From: an uncultured Prevotellaceae bacterium
GTDB lineage: Bacteria; Bacteroidota; Bacteroidia; Bacteroidales; Muribaculaceae
DNA length: 15,769 bases
Assembly (NCBI GenBank): GCA_937892085.1
Contig: CALAVD010000334.1
Location: forward strand, 1 to 15,769
Direction: 5' to 3'
Of this stretch, positions 7,468 through 14,418 are shown one piece after another (position 1 is the stretch's first letter; the number at the start of each line of letters is the position of its first letter). The position numbers and the translations under genes are program-made. The notes beneath the pieces are model-generated. The model saw nothing but the letters and a program-made list of their open reading frames with translations. It was not told the DNA's origin and did not search any database.

Positions 7468-7917
7468 ATGGCAAAATTGTACATAAAAGAAGACTGGTGG
7501 ACTGCGCCGAGCGAGGACAGCGAAGGGCGCACGGTAATGGTCACTGGCAGGCGTGGTCTCGACAATGTGATAGCTACGGGGCGATACCGATATCGCATCG
7601 AGATGACTTGGCTCTATGAGGGGGGCGATGACGGATTGCCCGATTATCGAACCTCGTGCACTATGGAGCAGGTGACCGATGTTTTGCAAGGGGCGCTACG
7701 GCGCGACCCGGTGGCGGTGATGACAGGCATCTACACGGGAGCCGGCGAGCGCAACTGGGTGTTTTATGCGGTCTCGCTCAAGGCATTCCAGGCGATGCTC
7801 AACAAGGCACTCAGCGTCATCGAGGAGCAGCTTCCGCTCACCTTCCACGCCGAGGACGACCCCGAGTGGGAAGAATATCAAGAGATGTGCCAAAGCGAAA
7901 TAGCCCGCGAAGAATAA
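7468..7917 (+). CDS. DUF695-like protein
   Basis: This is a cytosolic protein of 149 aa (153 if the ATG at 7456 is used). The pattern fits DUF695: an opening KLYIKEDWWTAPS, a central RYRIEMTWLYEG ending in GLPDY, then MEQVTDVLQGAL, then GAGERNWVFYA, and a closing segment LTFHAEDDPEWEEYQEMC. The aromatic FYA strand and the acidic DPEWEEY end are the most characteristic parts. No signal peptide, membrane helix or catalytic motif is seen. The molecular role of this family is unknown. I prefer the internal ATG at 7468 because MFLS adds nothing recognisable and the leader length suits the promoter. It sits divergently from rmuC and alone before a low-complexity repeat. Confidence 0.75.
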   Translation: MAKLYIKEDWWTAPSEDSEGRTVMVTGRRGLDNVIATGRYRYRIEMTWLYEGGDDGLPDYRTSCTMEQVTDVLQGALRRDPVAVMTGIYTGAGERNWVFYAVSLKAFQAMLNKALSVIEEQLPLTFHAEDDPEWEEYQEMCQSEIAREE

Positions 7918-7944
7918 CCTTTAAGTGTTAAGTAGTAGAGGACT

Positions 7945-8022
7945 ATAAAATCTAAAACTTCTAAAAAATCTAAAACTTCTAGAACTTCTAGAACTTCTAT
8001 AAAATCTAAAACTTCTAGAAAA
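7945..8022. repeat. Low-complexity array of ACTTCTA(G/A)A words
   Basis: A 78-bp stretch is built from repeats of TCTAAAACTTCTA and TTCTAGAAC, with units of about 9 and 15 bp mixed together, and several TTCTAGAA palindromes. It fills most of the gap between the DUF695-like gene and the small membrane protein. On the minus strand it translates to repeated LEVLDFIEVL-like peptides, which is an effect of the repeat and not a credible gene. Confidence 0.85.
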
Positions 8023-8074
8023 TAACAGAAAACTAATATTATTCTTTTTATTAACTTTTTTAAAACCATCAATC

Positions 8075-8314
8075 ATGGGATCCATTGGAATTTACGCACT
8101 GCTGGCTTTAGGCATTGGCTTGGCGTGTGGACTTGTAACCAATGTCATCGTCAAGCTTGTGCGCCGTCGCAGTGCCAGCGCAGCTAATACGGCCGACGAT
8201 TTCGACGACGAGGACTACAGCAGTCACTTCCTCATGTTCAGCCTCGGGTTCACTCTTGTGGCTTTCATCGTAATATGCTTCGCCAGCGGAGTGTTTGACA
8301 AAATCGGTTATTAA
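8075..8314 (+). CDS. Small two-helix membrane protein
   Basis: The 79-aa protein has two hydrophobic segments, about 4-26 (GIYALLALGIGLACGLVTNV) and about 51-71 (FLMFSLGFTLVAFIVICFAS). They are joined by a basic KLVRRR stretch and then an acidic loop (DDFDDEDY). By charge distribution the loop would be cytoplasmic, with both termini outside. I do not recognise the family. ATG at 8075 is the only good start. A near-consensus TAACTTTT lies at 8052-8059, just after the repeat array. The NimA-like gene begins 40 bp downstream and may share the transcript. Confidence 0.7.
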   Translation: MGSIGIYALLALGIGLACGLVTNVIVKLVRRRSASAANTADDFDDEDYSSHFLMFSLGFTLVAFIVICFASGVFDKIGY

Positions 8315-8354
8315 TCTTTAAAAACTTGTTGCCTATAGGACATCATTACTCATT

Positions 8355-8846
8355 TTGAAGTTCGATAATAGTAAAGTCAGACGTCAAGACCGTCTGCTCG
8401 ACGAAGCAAGGGCTCGCGAAATCCTTGCCAGTGCCGAATACGGCATTCTGTCGATGATTGACTTGGATGGCAAGCCCTATGGAGTGCCACTGAATTTCGT
8501 GTGGGATGAGGAAGGTGACTGCATCTACTTCCACTGTGCGCCCGAGGGCAAGAAACTCGATATCCTTGAGCGGCGCGACTGTGTGTCGTTTTGTGTGGTG
8601 GGCAAGGTGAACCTGCAGTCCAGCCAGTTCACCACCGAGTATGAGAGTATCATCATCACTGGCGAGACCACCATCTGCACCGGCGACGAGGAACGCATGT
8701 TAGCTCTTGAACTCCTGCTCAAAAAACTGTCGCCACACGATTTGGAGATAGGCATGCGCTATGCGCAAAGGTCATTTTACCGCACATGCATCGTGCGACT
8801 CGACATCGACTCCTGGAGCGGCAAGTGCAAGAGGGTCAATAGATGA
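8355..8846 (+). CDS. NimA-like pyridoxamine 5'-phosphate oxidase family flavoprotein
   Basis: The 163-aa protein has a split-barrel flavin-binding fold. It opens with the family motif KVRRQDRLLDEARAREIL (7-24). Further family segments are AEYGILSMIDLDGKPYGVPL (27-46), IYFHCAPEGKKLDIL (57-71), VSFCVVG (77-83) and EYESIIITGETT (95-106). Relatives bind FMN or other flavins, and some (Nim proteins) reduce 5-nitroimidazoles. Most chromosomal members have unknown substrates, so drug resistance should not be assumed. The start is TTG at 8355: no in-frame ATG lies between it and the previous gene, and starting later would lose the RRQDRLL motif. A flavin reductase gene lies downstream, beyond a palindromic element. 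Confidence 0.85.
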   Translation: MKFDNSKVRRQDRLLDEARAREILASAEYGILSMIDLDGKPYGVPLNFVWDEEGDCIYFHCAPEGKKLDILERRDCVSFCVVGKVNLQSSQFTTEYESIIITGETTICTGDEERMLALELLLKKLSPHDLEIGMRYAQRSFYRTCIVRLDIDSWSGKCKRVNR

Positions 8847-8905
8847 GAGGGTAGTAGGGGAGAACTAAGTGCTTATTTGCTCGTCAGCTCGTAAACTTGA
8901 TAACT

Positions 8906-8935
8906 AAAGGTGGGTTCTATAAAGGTGGGTTCTAT
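8906..8935 (+). repeat. 15-bp tandem duplication at the left arm of the palindromic element
   Basis: AAAGGTGGGTTCTAT occurs at 8906-8920 and again at 8921-8935, so the outer part of the element's left arm is doubled. Confidence 0.95.
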
Positions 8936-9099
8936 AAATTAACTTGAGATGTTTTTGATTTATTTTCGAGCAGATGCGAAGTTAAAGCAGCAGCGGCATA
9001 GCGGGCTATGTTGCAAGGATTTAACGAAGCAGATGCCGAAAAGAAACAAAAACAGCCAAGAACCCCTCTCAACATTTTATTAATTTATAGAACCCACCT
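8923..9099. repeat. MITE-like 177-bp palindromic element
   Basis: The ends are a perfect 20-bp inverted repeat, AGGTGGGTTCTATAAATTAA at 8923-8942 and its complement at 9080-9099. Inside, nested complementary arms continue: GTTTTTGATTTATTTTCG (8951-8968) against CGAAAAGAAACAAAAAC (9037-9053), GTTAAA (8981-8986) against TTTAAC (9020-9025), and CATAG-CGGG-CTATG (8997-9010) at the centre. The whole element could fold as one long imperfect hairpin in DNA or RNA. It has no open reading frame of note. The right end stops 5 bp before the flavin reductase ATG. Together with 8847-8922, which holds nothing else I can identify, it fills the gap between the two flavoprotein genes. A non-autonomous transposon or a structured RNA are both possible. 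Confidence 0.75.
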
Positions 9100-9104
9100 A
9101 AATA

Positions 9105-9674
9105 ATGAAACAAAACTGGAGACCTGGAACAATGATATATCCGCTGCCGGCGGTGCTGGTGTCGTGCGGAGCTAAGCCTGAGGAGTATAACCTCTTCACT
9201 GCAGCATGGACGGGCACAATTTGCAGCGACCCTGCCATGTGCTTTGTGTCGATAAGGCAAGAGCGCCTCAGCCACGACATCGTGGAGCGCAACATGGCGT
9301 TCACCATCAACCTCACCAATGAAGAACTCGCACGAGCCACCGACTGGTGTGGCGTGCGCTCGGGACGCGATTTCGACAAATGGAAGGAAATGGGACTCTC
9401 CCCAGTAAAGGGTGTGAAAGTGGCGGCACCTTACATTGATGAAGCGCCAGTGAGCATTGAGTGCCGTGTGAAGGACATCATGCGACTGGGCACTCACGAC
9501 ATGTTCATAGCCGAGGTGCTCAATGTCATCGCCGACGACCGATTCATCGACCCTGCCACCGGTGCCCTCGACCTCAAGCAAGCTGGTCTAATCACCTATT
9601 GCCACGGACACTACTATAAACTTGGCGACGAGATTGGCCACTTTGGCTGGACCGTGCGCAAGAAAGTAAAATAA
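9105..9674 (+). CDS. Flavin reductase family protein (FMN-binding)
   Basis: The 189-aa protein is of the flavin reductase/flavoredoxin type. Family segments are MIYPLPAVLVSCG (10-22), NLFTAAWTGTICSDPAMCFV (29-48) and SIRQERLSHDIV (49-60), followed by MAFTINLTNEELARATDWCG (64-83) with VRSGRDFDKW after it, and a C-terminal CHGHYYKLGD. These proteins bind FMN in a split barrel and pass electrons to acceptors or partner oxidoreductases. The natural partner is not evident. The ATG at 9105 lies directly after the palindromic element at 8923-9099, so the element forms the immediate 5' leader. No TAnnTTTG box was found between the element and the gene. Confidence 0.9.
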   Translation: MKQNWRPGTMIYPLPAVLVSCGAKPEEYNLFTAAWTGTICSDPAMCFVSIRQERLSHDIVERNMAFTINLTNEELARATDWCGVRSGRDFDKWKEMGLSPVKGVKVAAPYIDEAPVSIECRVKDIMRLGTHDMFIAEVLNVIADDRFIDPATGALDLKQAGLITYCHGHYYKLGDEIGHFGWTVRKKVK

Positions 9675-9713
9675 AATTTTCTTAAGGATGGCTGATAACT
9701 GAAAACTATTTAC

Positions 9714-9721
9714 TACCTTTG
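9714..9721 (+). promoter_or_regulatory. -7 promoter box for glyA
   Basis: TACCTTTG matches TAnnTTTG exactly. Transcription would start near 9728, giving a leader of about 60 nt before the ATG at 9788. A -33 TTTG is not evident. Confidence 0.55.
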
Positions 9722-9787
9722 TGGCTTGAAAGTAAAAAACTTTTAAGATTGATCTATATAAACAACATTAACATTATTCTTTAAAAG

Positions 9788-11068
9788 ATGAAGAGAGACG
9801 ATTTATTGTTCAGCATCATCGAGCGTGAACACCAGCGTCAACAGCGTGGCATTGAGCTTATTGCCAGCGAAAATTTCGTGAGTGAACAAGTTATGCAAGC
9901 TATGGGGAGCTGCCTGACTAACAAGTATGCCGAGGGTTATCCTGGTCACCGCTACTATGGCGGATGCCAAGTGGTGGACGAGGCCGAGACTCTCGCACAA
10001 GAGCGCATAAAGCAGCTCTTTGGTGCTGAGTATGCCAACGTGCAGCCTCACAGTGGCGCACAGGCCAACATGGCAGTTTTCATGGCATGCCTCAAGCCTG
10101 GAGACAAGTTCATGGGTCTTAACCTTGCTCATGGAGGTCACCTGTCGCACGGAAGCCCAGTGAACTTCTCGGGACTCGTGTTCCAGCAGTGCGAGTATAA
10201 CGTTACCCCCGACACCAATATCGTTGACTACGACATGATGGAAGAGGTGGCTCTGCGCGAGCAGCCTAAGCTTATCGTGGGCGGCGCCAGCGCCTACAGC
10301 CGAGAATGGGACTACGAGCGCATGCGCAAGATTGCCGACAAGGTGGGCGCCATACTCATGATTGACATGGCTCACCCCGCAGGTCTTATCGCTGCCGGCT
10401 TGCTCAACAACCCATTGAAGTGGGCTCACATCGTTACCAGTACTACTCACAAGACACTGCGTGGTCCACGCGGTGGTATCATATTGATGGGCAAAGACTT
10501 CGACAATCCTTGGGGCAAGACCACCAAGAAGGGGGTTGTTCGCAAGATGTCGTCGCTGCTCGACTCTGCCGTGTTCCCAGGGGTGCAGGGCGGTCCGCTC
10601 GAGCACGTGATCGCTGCTAAGGCTGTAGCTTTCGGTGAGGCTCTGCAACCCGAGTTCAAGGCTTATCAATTGCAGGTTAAGGCCAACGCTCAGGCTATGG
10701 CTAAGGCTCTGCTCGACAAGGGTTACAAGATTGCCAGTGGCGGTACCGACAACCACTGCATCCTCCTCGACCTGCGTCCCAAGTATCCTGAACTGACGGG
10801 TAAGGTTGCTGAGAACGCTCTCGTGGCTGCCGACATCACCGTGAACAAGAACATGGTGCCTTTCGACGACCGCAGCGCATTCCAGACTTCTGGTATCCGC
10901 CTCGGAACTCCTGCCATCACTACACGTGGCGCTAAGGAAGACATGATGGGCGAGATTGTTGAGCTTATCGACACAGTTCTCCAGAAGCCTGAGGACGAAG
11001 CCACTATCACTATGGTTCGAGAGAAAGTCAACAACATGATGAAGGACTTCCCAATGTTTGCTTGGTAA
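9788..11068 (+). CDS. glyA: Serine hydroxymethyltransferase
   Basis: This is a PLP enzyme that converts serine and tetrahydrofolate to glycine and 5,10-methylene-tetrahydrofolate, the main cytosolic source of one-carbon units. The 426-aa length is normal. Diagnostic segments are GIELIASENFVSEQVMQAMG (21-40), NKYAEGYPGHRYYGGC (45-60), PHSGAQAN (87-94), LAHGGHLSHG (113-122) and IDMAHPAGL (192-200). The PLP-lysine motif STTHKTLRGPRGG has Lys222, and FPGVQGGP is also present. The start is ATG at 9788, preceded by an AT-rich leader with a TACCTTTG box. It appears monocistronic, ending in a hairpin terminator shared with the convergent RluA-type gene. Confidence 0.99.
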   Translation: MKRDDLLFSIIEREHQRQQRGIELIASENFVSEQVMQAMGSCLTNKYAEGYPGHRYYGGCQVVDEAETLAQERIKQLFGAEYANVQPHSGAQANMAVFMACLKPGDKFMGLNLAHGGHLSHGSPVNFSGLVFQQCEYNVTPDTNIVDYDMMEEVALREQPKLIVGGASAYSREWDYERMRKIADKVGAILMIDMAHPAGLIAAGLLNNPLKWAHIVTSTTHKTLRGPRGGIILMGKDFDNPWGKTTKKGVVRKMSSLLDSAVFPGVQGGPLEHVIAAKAVAFGEALQPEFKAYQLQVKANAQAMAKALLDKGYKIASGGTDNHCILLDLRPKYPELTGKVAENALVAADITVNKNMVPFDDRSAFQTSGIRLGTPAITTRGAKEDMMGEIVELIDTVLQKPEDEATITMVREKVNNMMKDFPMFAW

Positions 11069-11088
11069 TCACCTCGACACATTTTAAC

Positions 11089-11120
11089 AATTAGGGTGGC
11101 ACGTCAAGGCTGCCCTAATT
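11089..11120. terminator. Hairpin terminator between convergent glyA and RluA-type gene
   Basis: AATTAGGG (11089-11096) pairs perfectly with CCCTAATT (11113-11120) around a 16-nt loop. The plus strand continues with a T-rich TATTTGATTG. It lies between two converging genes and could serve both strands. Confidence 0.7.
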
Positions 11121-11133
11121 TATTTGATTGTGA

Positions 11134-12813
11134 TTAAAACGCTTTGCTGCTAAAGCTCATCGGCTCACCACTGACGGGGTGAATGTAGCTCAGCGTTTGG
11201 GCATGGAGGTAGAGACGGTCGCTGGCGGTGCCGTAGAGCATATCGCCCACTATGGGGCAGCCCAGGCCTAATGGATGCGAGGCGTGGACGCGGAGCTGGT
11301 GGGTGCGGCCTGTGAGTGGCGTGAACTCCACCAGTGTGCGGTCGCCGCGGTATTCCAGCACACGATATTTCGTGATGGCTTGCTTGCCGTTCTCCAGGTC
11401 TACCACCTGCCGAGGACGGTCGTCGAGGGCGGGGCGCAGTGGCAGCACAATGGTGCCTTTTTTCTTAGCTGGTGTGCCGGCGAGCAGGGCGAGGTAGGTC
11501 TTGCTAACCGTGCGTCGCTCAAACTGCTTGCGAAGTGCGCTCTGCACTTTGCGCGTCTTGGCAAAGACCACAAGTCCGCTCGTCGCTTGGTCAAGACGAT
11601 GCACCTCAAGGATGGTTCTGTTCGGGGCGTTGTTGGTGTATTGCGCCGTAAGCACGGCGTTCGAGGGTTCCTTGGTTGATATGTTTTGCAATGTTTCTAA
11701 TAATGATACAGCTTCTTCCTCTTTGCCGGGCACAGTAAGCATTCCGGCGGGCTTATCGACAACAATGAGCCACTCATCCTCGTAAAGCACTCTCACCTCG
11801 TTGTCGCTTGGGGGGATGATGAGTGGATTGCTCTCCACGTCAAGACCTTGAAGCATAAACTCCAGCAACGGCAGGCACTTGCTGCGGCAGGCGGGGTAGT
11901 AGTGGCCTTGATGACGCACTTCGCCCTGTGGCGACTGTCCTACCCAGAACTCTGCCATGCACACGGGCGTGAGGTCGTGCAGGAACGCATATTGCAGCAG
12001 CTTGGGCGCGCAGCACTCGCCGGTGCCTCCTGGTGGCAAGCGGTGCAGGCGGTGCTCAAAGATTGTCGCCACGTCCATGCTCTCTCCTCGTGCGTTGCGC
12101 ACCACAAAAAGCTTGAACAGCTGACGTTGCAGCCTCTCGCTCATGGCTTTGCGTTCTGTTTTAAGGTTGTTGAGGGTCGCATCAAGGTCGCTCAGGCACC
12201 GGTCAAGCTGCTCCAGTTCCATGCGGTGACGCTTCTTGAGGCGGCGCAGTTCGGCTTTCTGGAACTGGCTCTCCTTGATGAGCTGTCTCGCCTGTTCTTG
12301 CGTGATGCCGCACTTTGCTCGAAGCTCGTCGCGGCGGGCTTTAGCCTTTTCGTGAGTGCTTATCATTGCGCTCTCTTCTATGCTTTGGTTCGTAATTGTG
12401 GCTTGCCGCAACTCTTCTAATTCTTTCTTCTTAGGAGAGTTTTCAAGTTTCTTGATTTGTTCGTTGATTTTAGAAATTTCGGCTTCCCCGGTGCGGAACA
12501 CACCCTGCGGCTCAAGCAGGTTGTAGATGTGAGGCACAAAGTAGGGGTTCTCGCCGTTGTGGGCAAGGTTACCCGAGTAGGCGGCGAGGTAGCCAAGAGC
12601 GCCGTCGCCATCTTTCACCACCAGCACACCGAGCATCTTGCCAGCTAATAGCTCGTCGCGCCACTGCTCTTGGCTCAGCGCATAGTCCATTACCTCGCGA
12701 GCTGCTATCTTGCACAGCTCATGAGGCACGTAGTGCATGGGGTAGGTAAATCGCTTGGGCAGCTCTATGCCGCTCACGTCGTGGTGAAATCTATGTGTCT
12801 TGTCAGTACCCAT
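11134..12813 (-). CDS. Long-form RluA family RNA pseudouridine synthase
   Basis: The 559-aa protein starts at ATG 12813 (an upstream in-frame TTG adds two residues). The C-terminal part (about 338-559) is an RluA-type pseudouridine synthase: VVDKPAGMLTVPG, the catalytic motif EVHRLDQATSGLVVFAK with Asp at about 408, KTYLALLAG, and PLTGRTHQLRVHASHPLG. It isomerises uridines in rRNA or tRNA, and the target is not readable from sequence. The N-terminal 335 residues form the extension of the long RluA subgroup. This contains GKMLGVLVV and GYLAAYSG, a long coiled coil (about 110-232), and a Cys-containing block GGTGECCAPK plus YYPACRSKC (Cys267, 268, 309, 313) that could bind a metal. A TAGTTTTG box lies 10 bp upstream of the ATG. 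Confidence 0.9.
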   Translation of the reverse strand: MGTDKTHRFHHDVSGIELPKRFTYPMHYVPHELCKIAAREVMDYALSQEQWRDELLAGKMLGVLVVKDGDGALGYLAAYSGNLAHNGENPYFVPHIYNLLEPQGVFRTGEAEISKINEQIKKLENSPKKKELEELRQATITNQSIEESAMISTHEKAKARRDELRAKCGITQEQARQLIKESQFQKAELRRLKKRHRMELEQLDRCLSDLDATLNNLKTERKAMSERLQRQLFKLFVVRNARGESMDVATIFEHRLHRLPPGGTGECCAPKLLQYAFLHDLTPVCMAEFWVGQSPQGEVRHQGHYYPACRSKCLPLLEFMLQGLDVESNPLIIPPSDNEVRVLYEDEWLIVVDKPAGMLTVPGKEEEAVSLLETLQNISTKEPSNAVLTAQYTNNAPNRTILEVHRLDQATSGLVVFAKTRKVQSALRKQFERRTVSKTYLALLAGTPAKKKGTIVLPLRPALDDRPRQVVDLENGKQAITKYRVLEYRGDRTLVEFTPLTGRTHQLRVHASHPLGLGCPIVGDMLYGTASDRLYLHAQTLSYIHPVSGEPMSFSSKAF

Positions 12814-12823
12814 ATTCAAGCCA

Positions 12824-12831
12824 CAAAACTA
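12824..12831 (-). promoter_or_regulatory. Possible -7 box for the RluA-type gene
   Basis: It reads TAGTTTTG on the minus strand, a TAnnTTTG match. The predicted transcript would start only about 4 nt before the ATG at 12813, so the transcript would be nearly leaderless if this is the promoter. Confidence 0.35.
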
Positions 12832-12869
12832 CAAAAAAATATTGTAACTGCGGCAGTCTGCACAATTCT

Positions 12870-12901
12870 TTTGGCAGTTTATGCTTTTTGTTGTATTTTT
12901 G
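12870..12901 (+). promoter_or_regulatory. Bacteroidetes-type promoter for pepT
   Basis: TTTG (12870-12873), a 20-bp spacer, then TATTTTTG (12894-12901). Both boxes match the -33/-7 consensus. Transcription would start near 12908, giving a leader of about 37 nt. Confidence 0.65.
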
Positions 12902-12944
12902 CAAGGAAATAAAGACAAATCATTTATTAACTAAAAATATCATT

Positions 12945-14168
12945 ATGACACCACTTATTGAACGTTTTATCAAGTATGTGAAGTTTGAAACTACCAGTGA
13001 CGAGAACACTGGCGTAACTCCTTCTACACCAACTCAGATGGTGTTTGCCAAGGAACTGAAGAATGACCTTGAGGCAATGGGGCTGAGCGAGGTGGAGCTC
13101 GATGACAACGGCTACCTCTATGCCACACTGCCAGCTAACACCGACAAGACTATTCCCACCTTGGGTTTCATCGCTCACATGGACACCGCTCCCGACATGA
13201 GCGGCAAGGATGTTAAGCCACGCATCGTGGAGAATTATGCTGGCGGTCCCATCACCCTCAACGAGAAAGATGGCATCGTCCTCGACCCGGTGCAGTTTCC
13301 TGAACTCAACGACCACATCGGACAGGACCTTATCGTTACCGACGGCACAACACTGCTCGGTGCCGACGACAAGGCTGGAATAGCCGAGATAGTCACTGCA
13401 ATCGAGTGGTTCCAGCAGCATCCCGAGGTGAAGCACGGCAAGATTCGCATAGGCTTCAACCCCGACGAGGAGATAGGTCTCGGAGCACATAAATTTGACG
13501 TGGAGAAATTCGGCTGCGACTGGGCATATACCATGGACGGAGGTGCAGAGGGAGAGTTGGAGTTTGAGAACTTCAACGCCGCAAGCGCGAAAATCACCAT
13601 CAAGGGGCTAAACGTGCATCCCGGTATGGCAAAGAACAAGATGATAAACGCCATCCTTGTGGGCAACAAACTCATGTCGCTGCTGCCTGAGAGCCAGACC
13701 CCAGCCACCACCGAGAAGTATGAGGGTTTCTACCACATCGTGGGCATCGAGGGAACAGTTGAGGAGTGCAAACTCACCTACATCATCCGCGACCACGACC
13801 GCAAGCGCTTTGAGCAACGCAAAGCCGAGGTGGAGCGCATCGTCGCTTTCATCAACGGCACCTACGGCGACATCGCCACCGTGGAACTCAAAGACCAGTA
13901 TTACAACATGCGAGAGAAGATTGAGCCTGTGATGCACATCATCGACACTGCCGAGCAAGCCATGGAGCGAGCTGCTGTTAAGCCCAAAGTGCAGCCCATA
14001 CGCGGCGGCACCGACGGAGCACAGCTCTCGTTCAAGAACCTACCGTGCCCCAACATCTTCGCCGGAGGCATGAACATGCACGGACGATACGAGTACGTCT
14101 CAATACAGGCAATGGAAAAAGCAATGATGACAATTGTTGAAATCTGCAAAATAGTAGCCGAGAAATAG
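12945..14168 (+). CDS. pepT: Peptidase T (tripeptide aminopeptidase)
   Basis: This is an M20B family zinc aminopeptidase that removes the N-terminal residue from tripeptides in the cytoplasm. The 407-aa length matches E. coli PepT (408). Metal and catalytic residues are visible: AHMDT with His78 and Asp80, TLLGADDKAG with Asp141, NPDEEIG with Glu175/Glu176, TMDGG with Asp198, and MHGRYEYVS with His379. The lid domain lies at about 208-318. The frame is open for 50 codons further upstream, but ATG at 12945 gives the conserved MTPLIERFIKYVKFETTSD start and sits correctly behind the promoter at 12870-12901. It is transcribed divergently from the RluA-type gene and followed by a hairpin terminator. 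Confidence 0.98.
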   Translation: MTPLIERFIKYVKFETTSDENTGVTPSTPTQMVFAKELKNDLEAMGLSEVELDDNGYLYATLPANTDKTIPTLGFIAHMDTAPDMSGKDVKPRIVENYAGGPITLNEKDGIVLDPVQFPELNDHIGQDLIVTDGTTLLGADDKAGIAEIVTAIEWFQQHPEVKHGKIRIGFNPDEEIGLGAHKFDVEKFGCDWAYTMDGGAEGELEFENFNAASAKITIKGLNVHPGMAKNKMINAILVGNKLMSLLPESQTPATTEKYEGFYHIVGIEGTVEECKLTYIIRDHDRKRFEQRKAEVERIVAFINGTYGDIATVELKDQYYNMREKIEPVMHIIDTAEQAMERAAVKPKVQPIRGGTDGAQLSFKNLPCPNIFAGGMNMHGRYEYVSIQAMEKAMMTIVEICKIVAEK

Positions 14169-14194
14169 CTCTTTCTTCTGTTATAGATTAAACG

Positions 14195-14227
14195 AGGGTG
14201 TGTCAAAATTCTGGCTCACCCTTTTTA
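14195..14227 (+). terminator. Rho-independent terminator of pepT
   Basis: AGGGTG (14195-14200) pairs with CACCCT (14217-14222), followed by a T run (14222-14226). It lies 27 bp after the pepT stop. Confidence 0.7.
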
Positions 14228-14278
14228 TATTTATGCAGCATTGCGCCGATTTTCCTCCCTCACTTTCCGTCTGATGGC

Positions 14279-14297
14279 CGCCAAGTACCACTTGGCG
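14279..14297. repeat. Perfect inverted repeat CGCCAAGT-ACC-ACTTGGCG
   Basis: An 8-bp perfect stem with a 3-nt loop lies in the 250-bp gap between pepT and the ATPase gene. It lacks a T run, so it is not an ordinary terminator. One frame across it reads about 30 codons without a stop (centred on MAAKYHLAKIVLLVVLSKQ, ending in TAA near 14330), but nothing else supports a gene. It may be part of a dispersed repeat. Confidence 0.5.
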
Positions 14298-14377
14298 AAA
14301 ATAGTTCTGCTTGTTGTGTTGTCAAAGCAATAAGATAATGTGTTTTTTCAATATTGATGCCTCTGTTTTCCTCACAC

Positions 14378-14385
14378 TAACTTCG
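14378..14385 (+). promoter_or_regulatory. Possible -7 box for the ATPase gene
   Basis: TAACTTCG differs from TAnnTTTG at one base, and an ATTG lies 21 bp upstream (14353-14356). The leader would be about 27 nt. This is weak evidence. Confidence 0.3.
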
Positions 14386-14418
14386 CACAAAAAATCTCTA
14401 AACTAAAAAAACAATACT

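Noticed and set aside
7878..8072. Minus-strand frame encoding repeated LEVLDF peptides
   Set aside because: It is a translation of the low-complexity array, with no homology and no start context.
8355..8846. Calling the flavoprotein a nitroimidazole resistance gene
   Set aside because: The family is broad and most chromosomal members have no shown resistance role. No activating insertion sequence lies upstream.
9803..10756. 317-codon minus-strand frame opposite glyA
   Set aside because: It is a shadow of the well-conserved glyA codons. The peptide has no recognisable family.
12795..12944. 50-codon N-terminal extension of PepT
   Set aside because: It would start inside the divergent gene and cover the pepT promoter. 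The conserved PepT start is at 12945.
12927..13958. Minus-strand frames opposite pepT
   Set aside because: They overlap an unambiguous pepT gene and show no domain.
14228..14418. Small coding gene around MAAKYHLAK
   Set aside because: There is no convincing start signal, no domain, and the frame spans a perfect hairpin. It is kept only as a possible repeat remnant.
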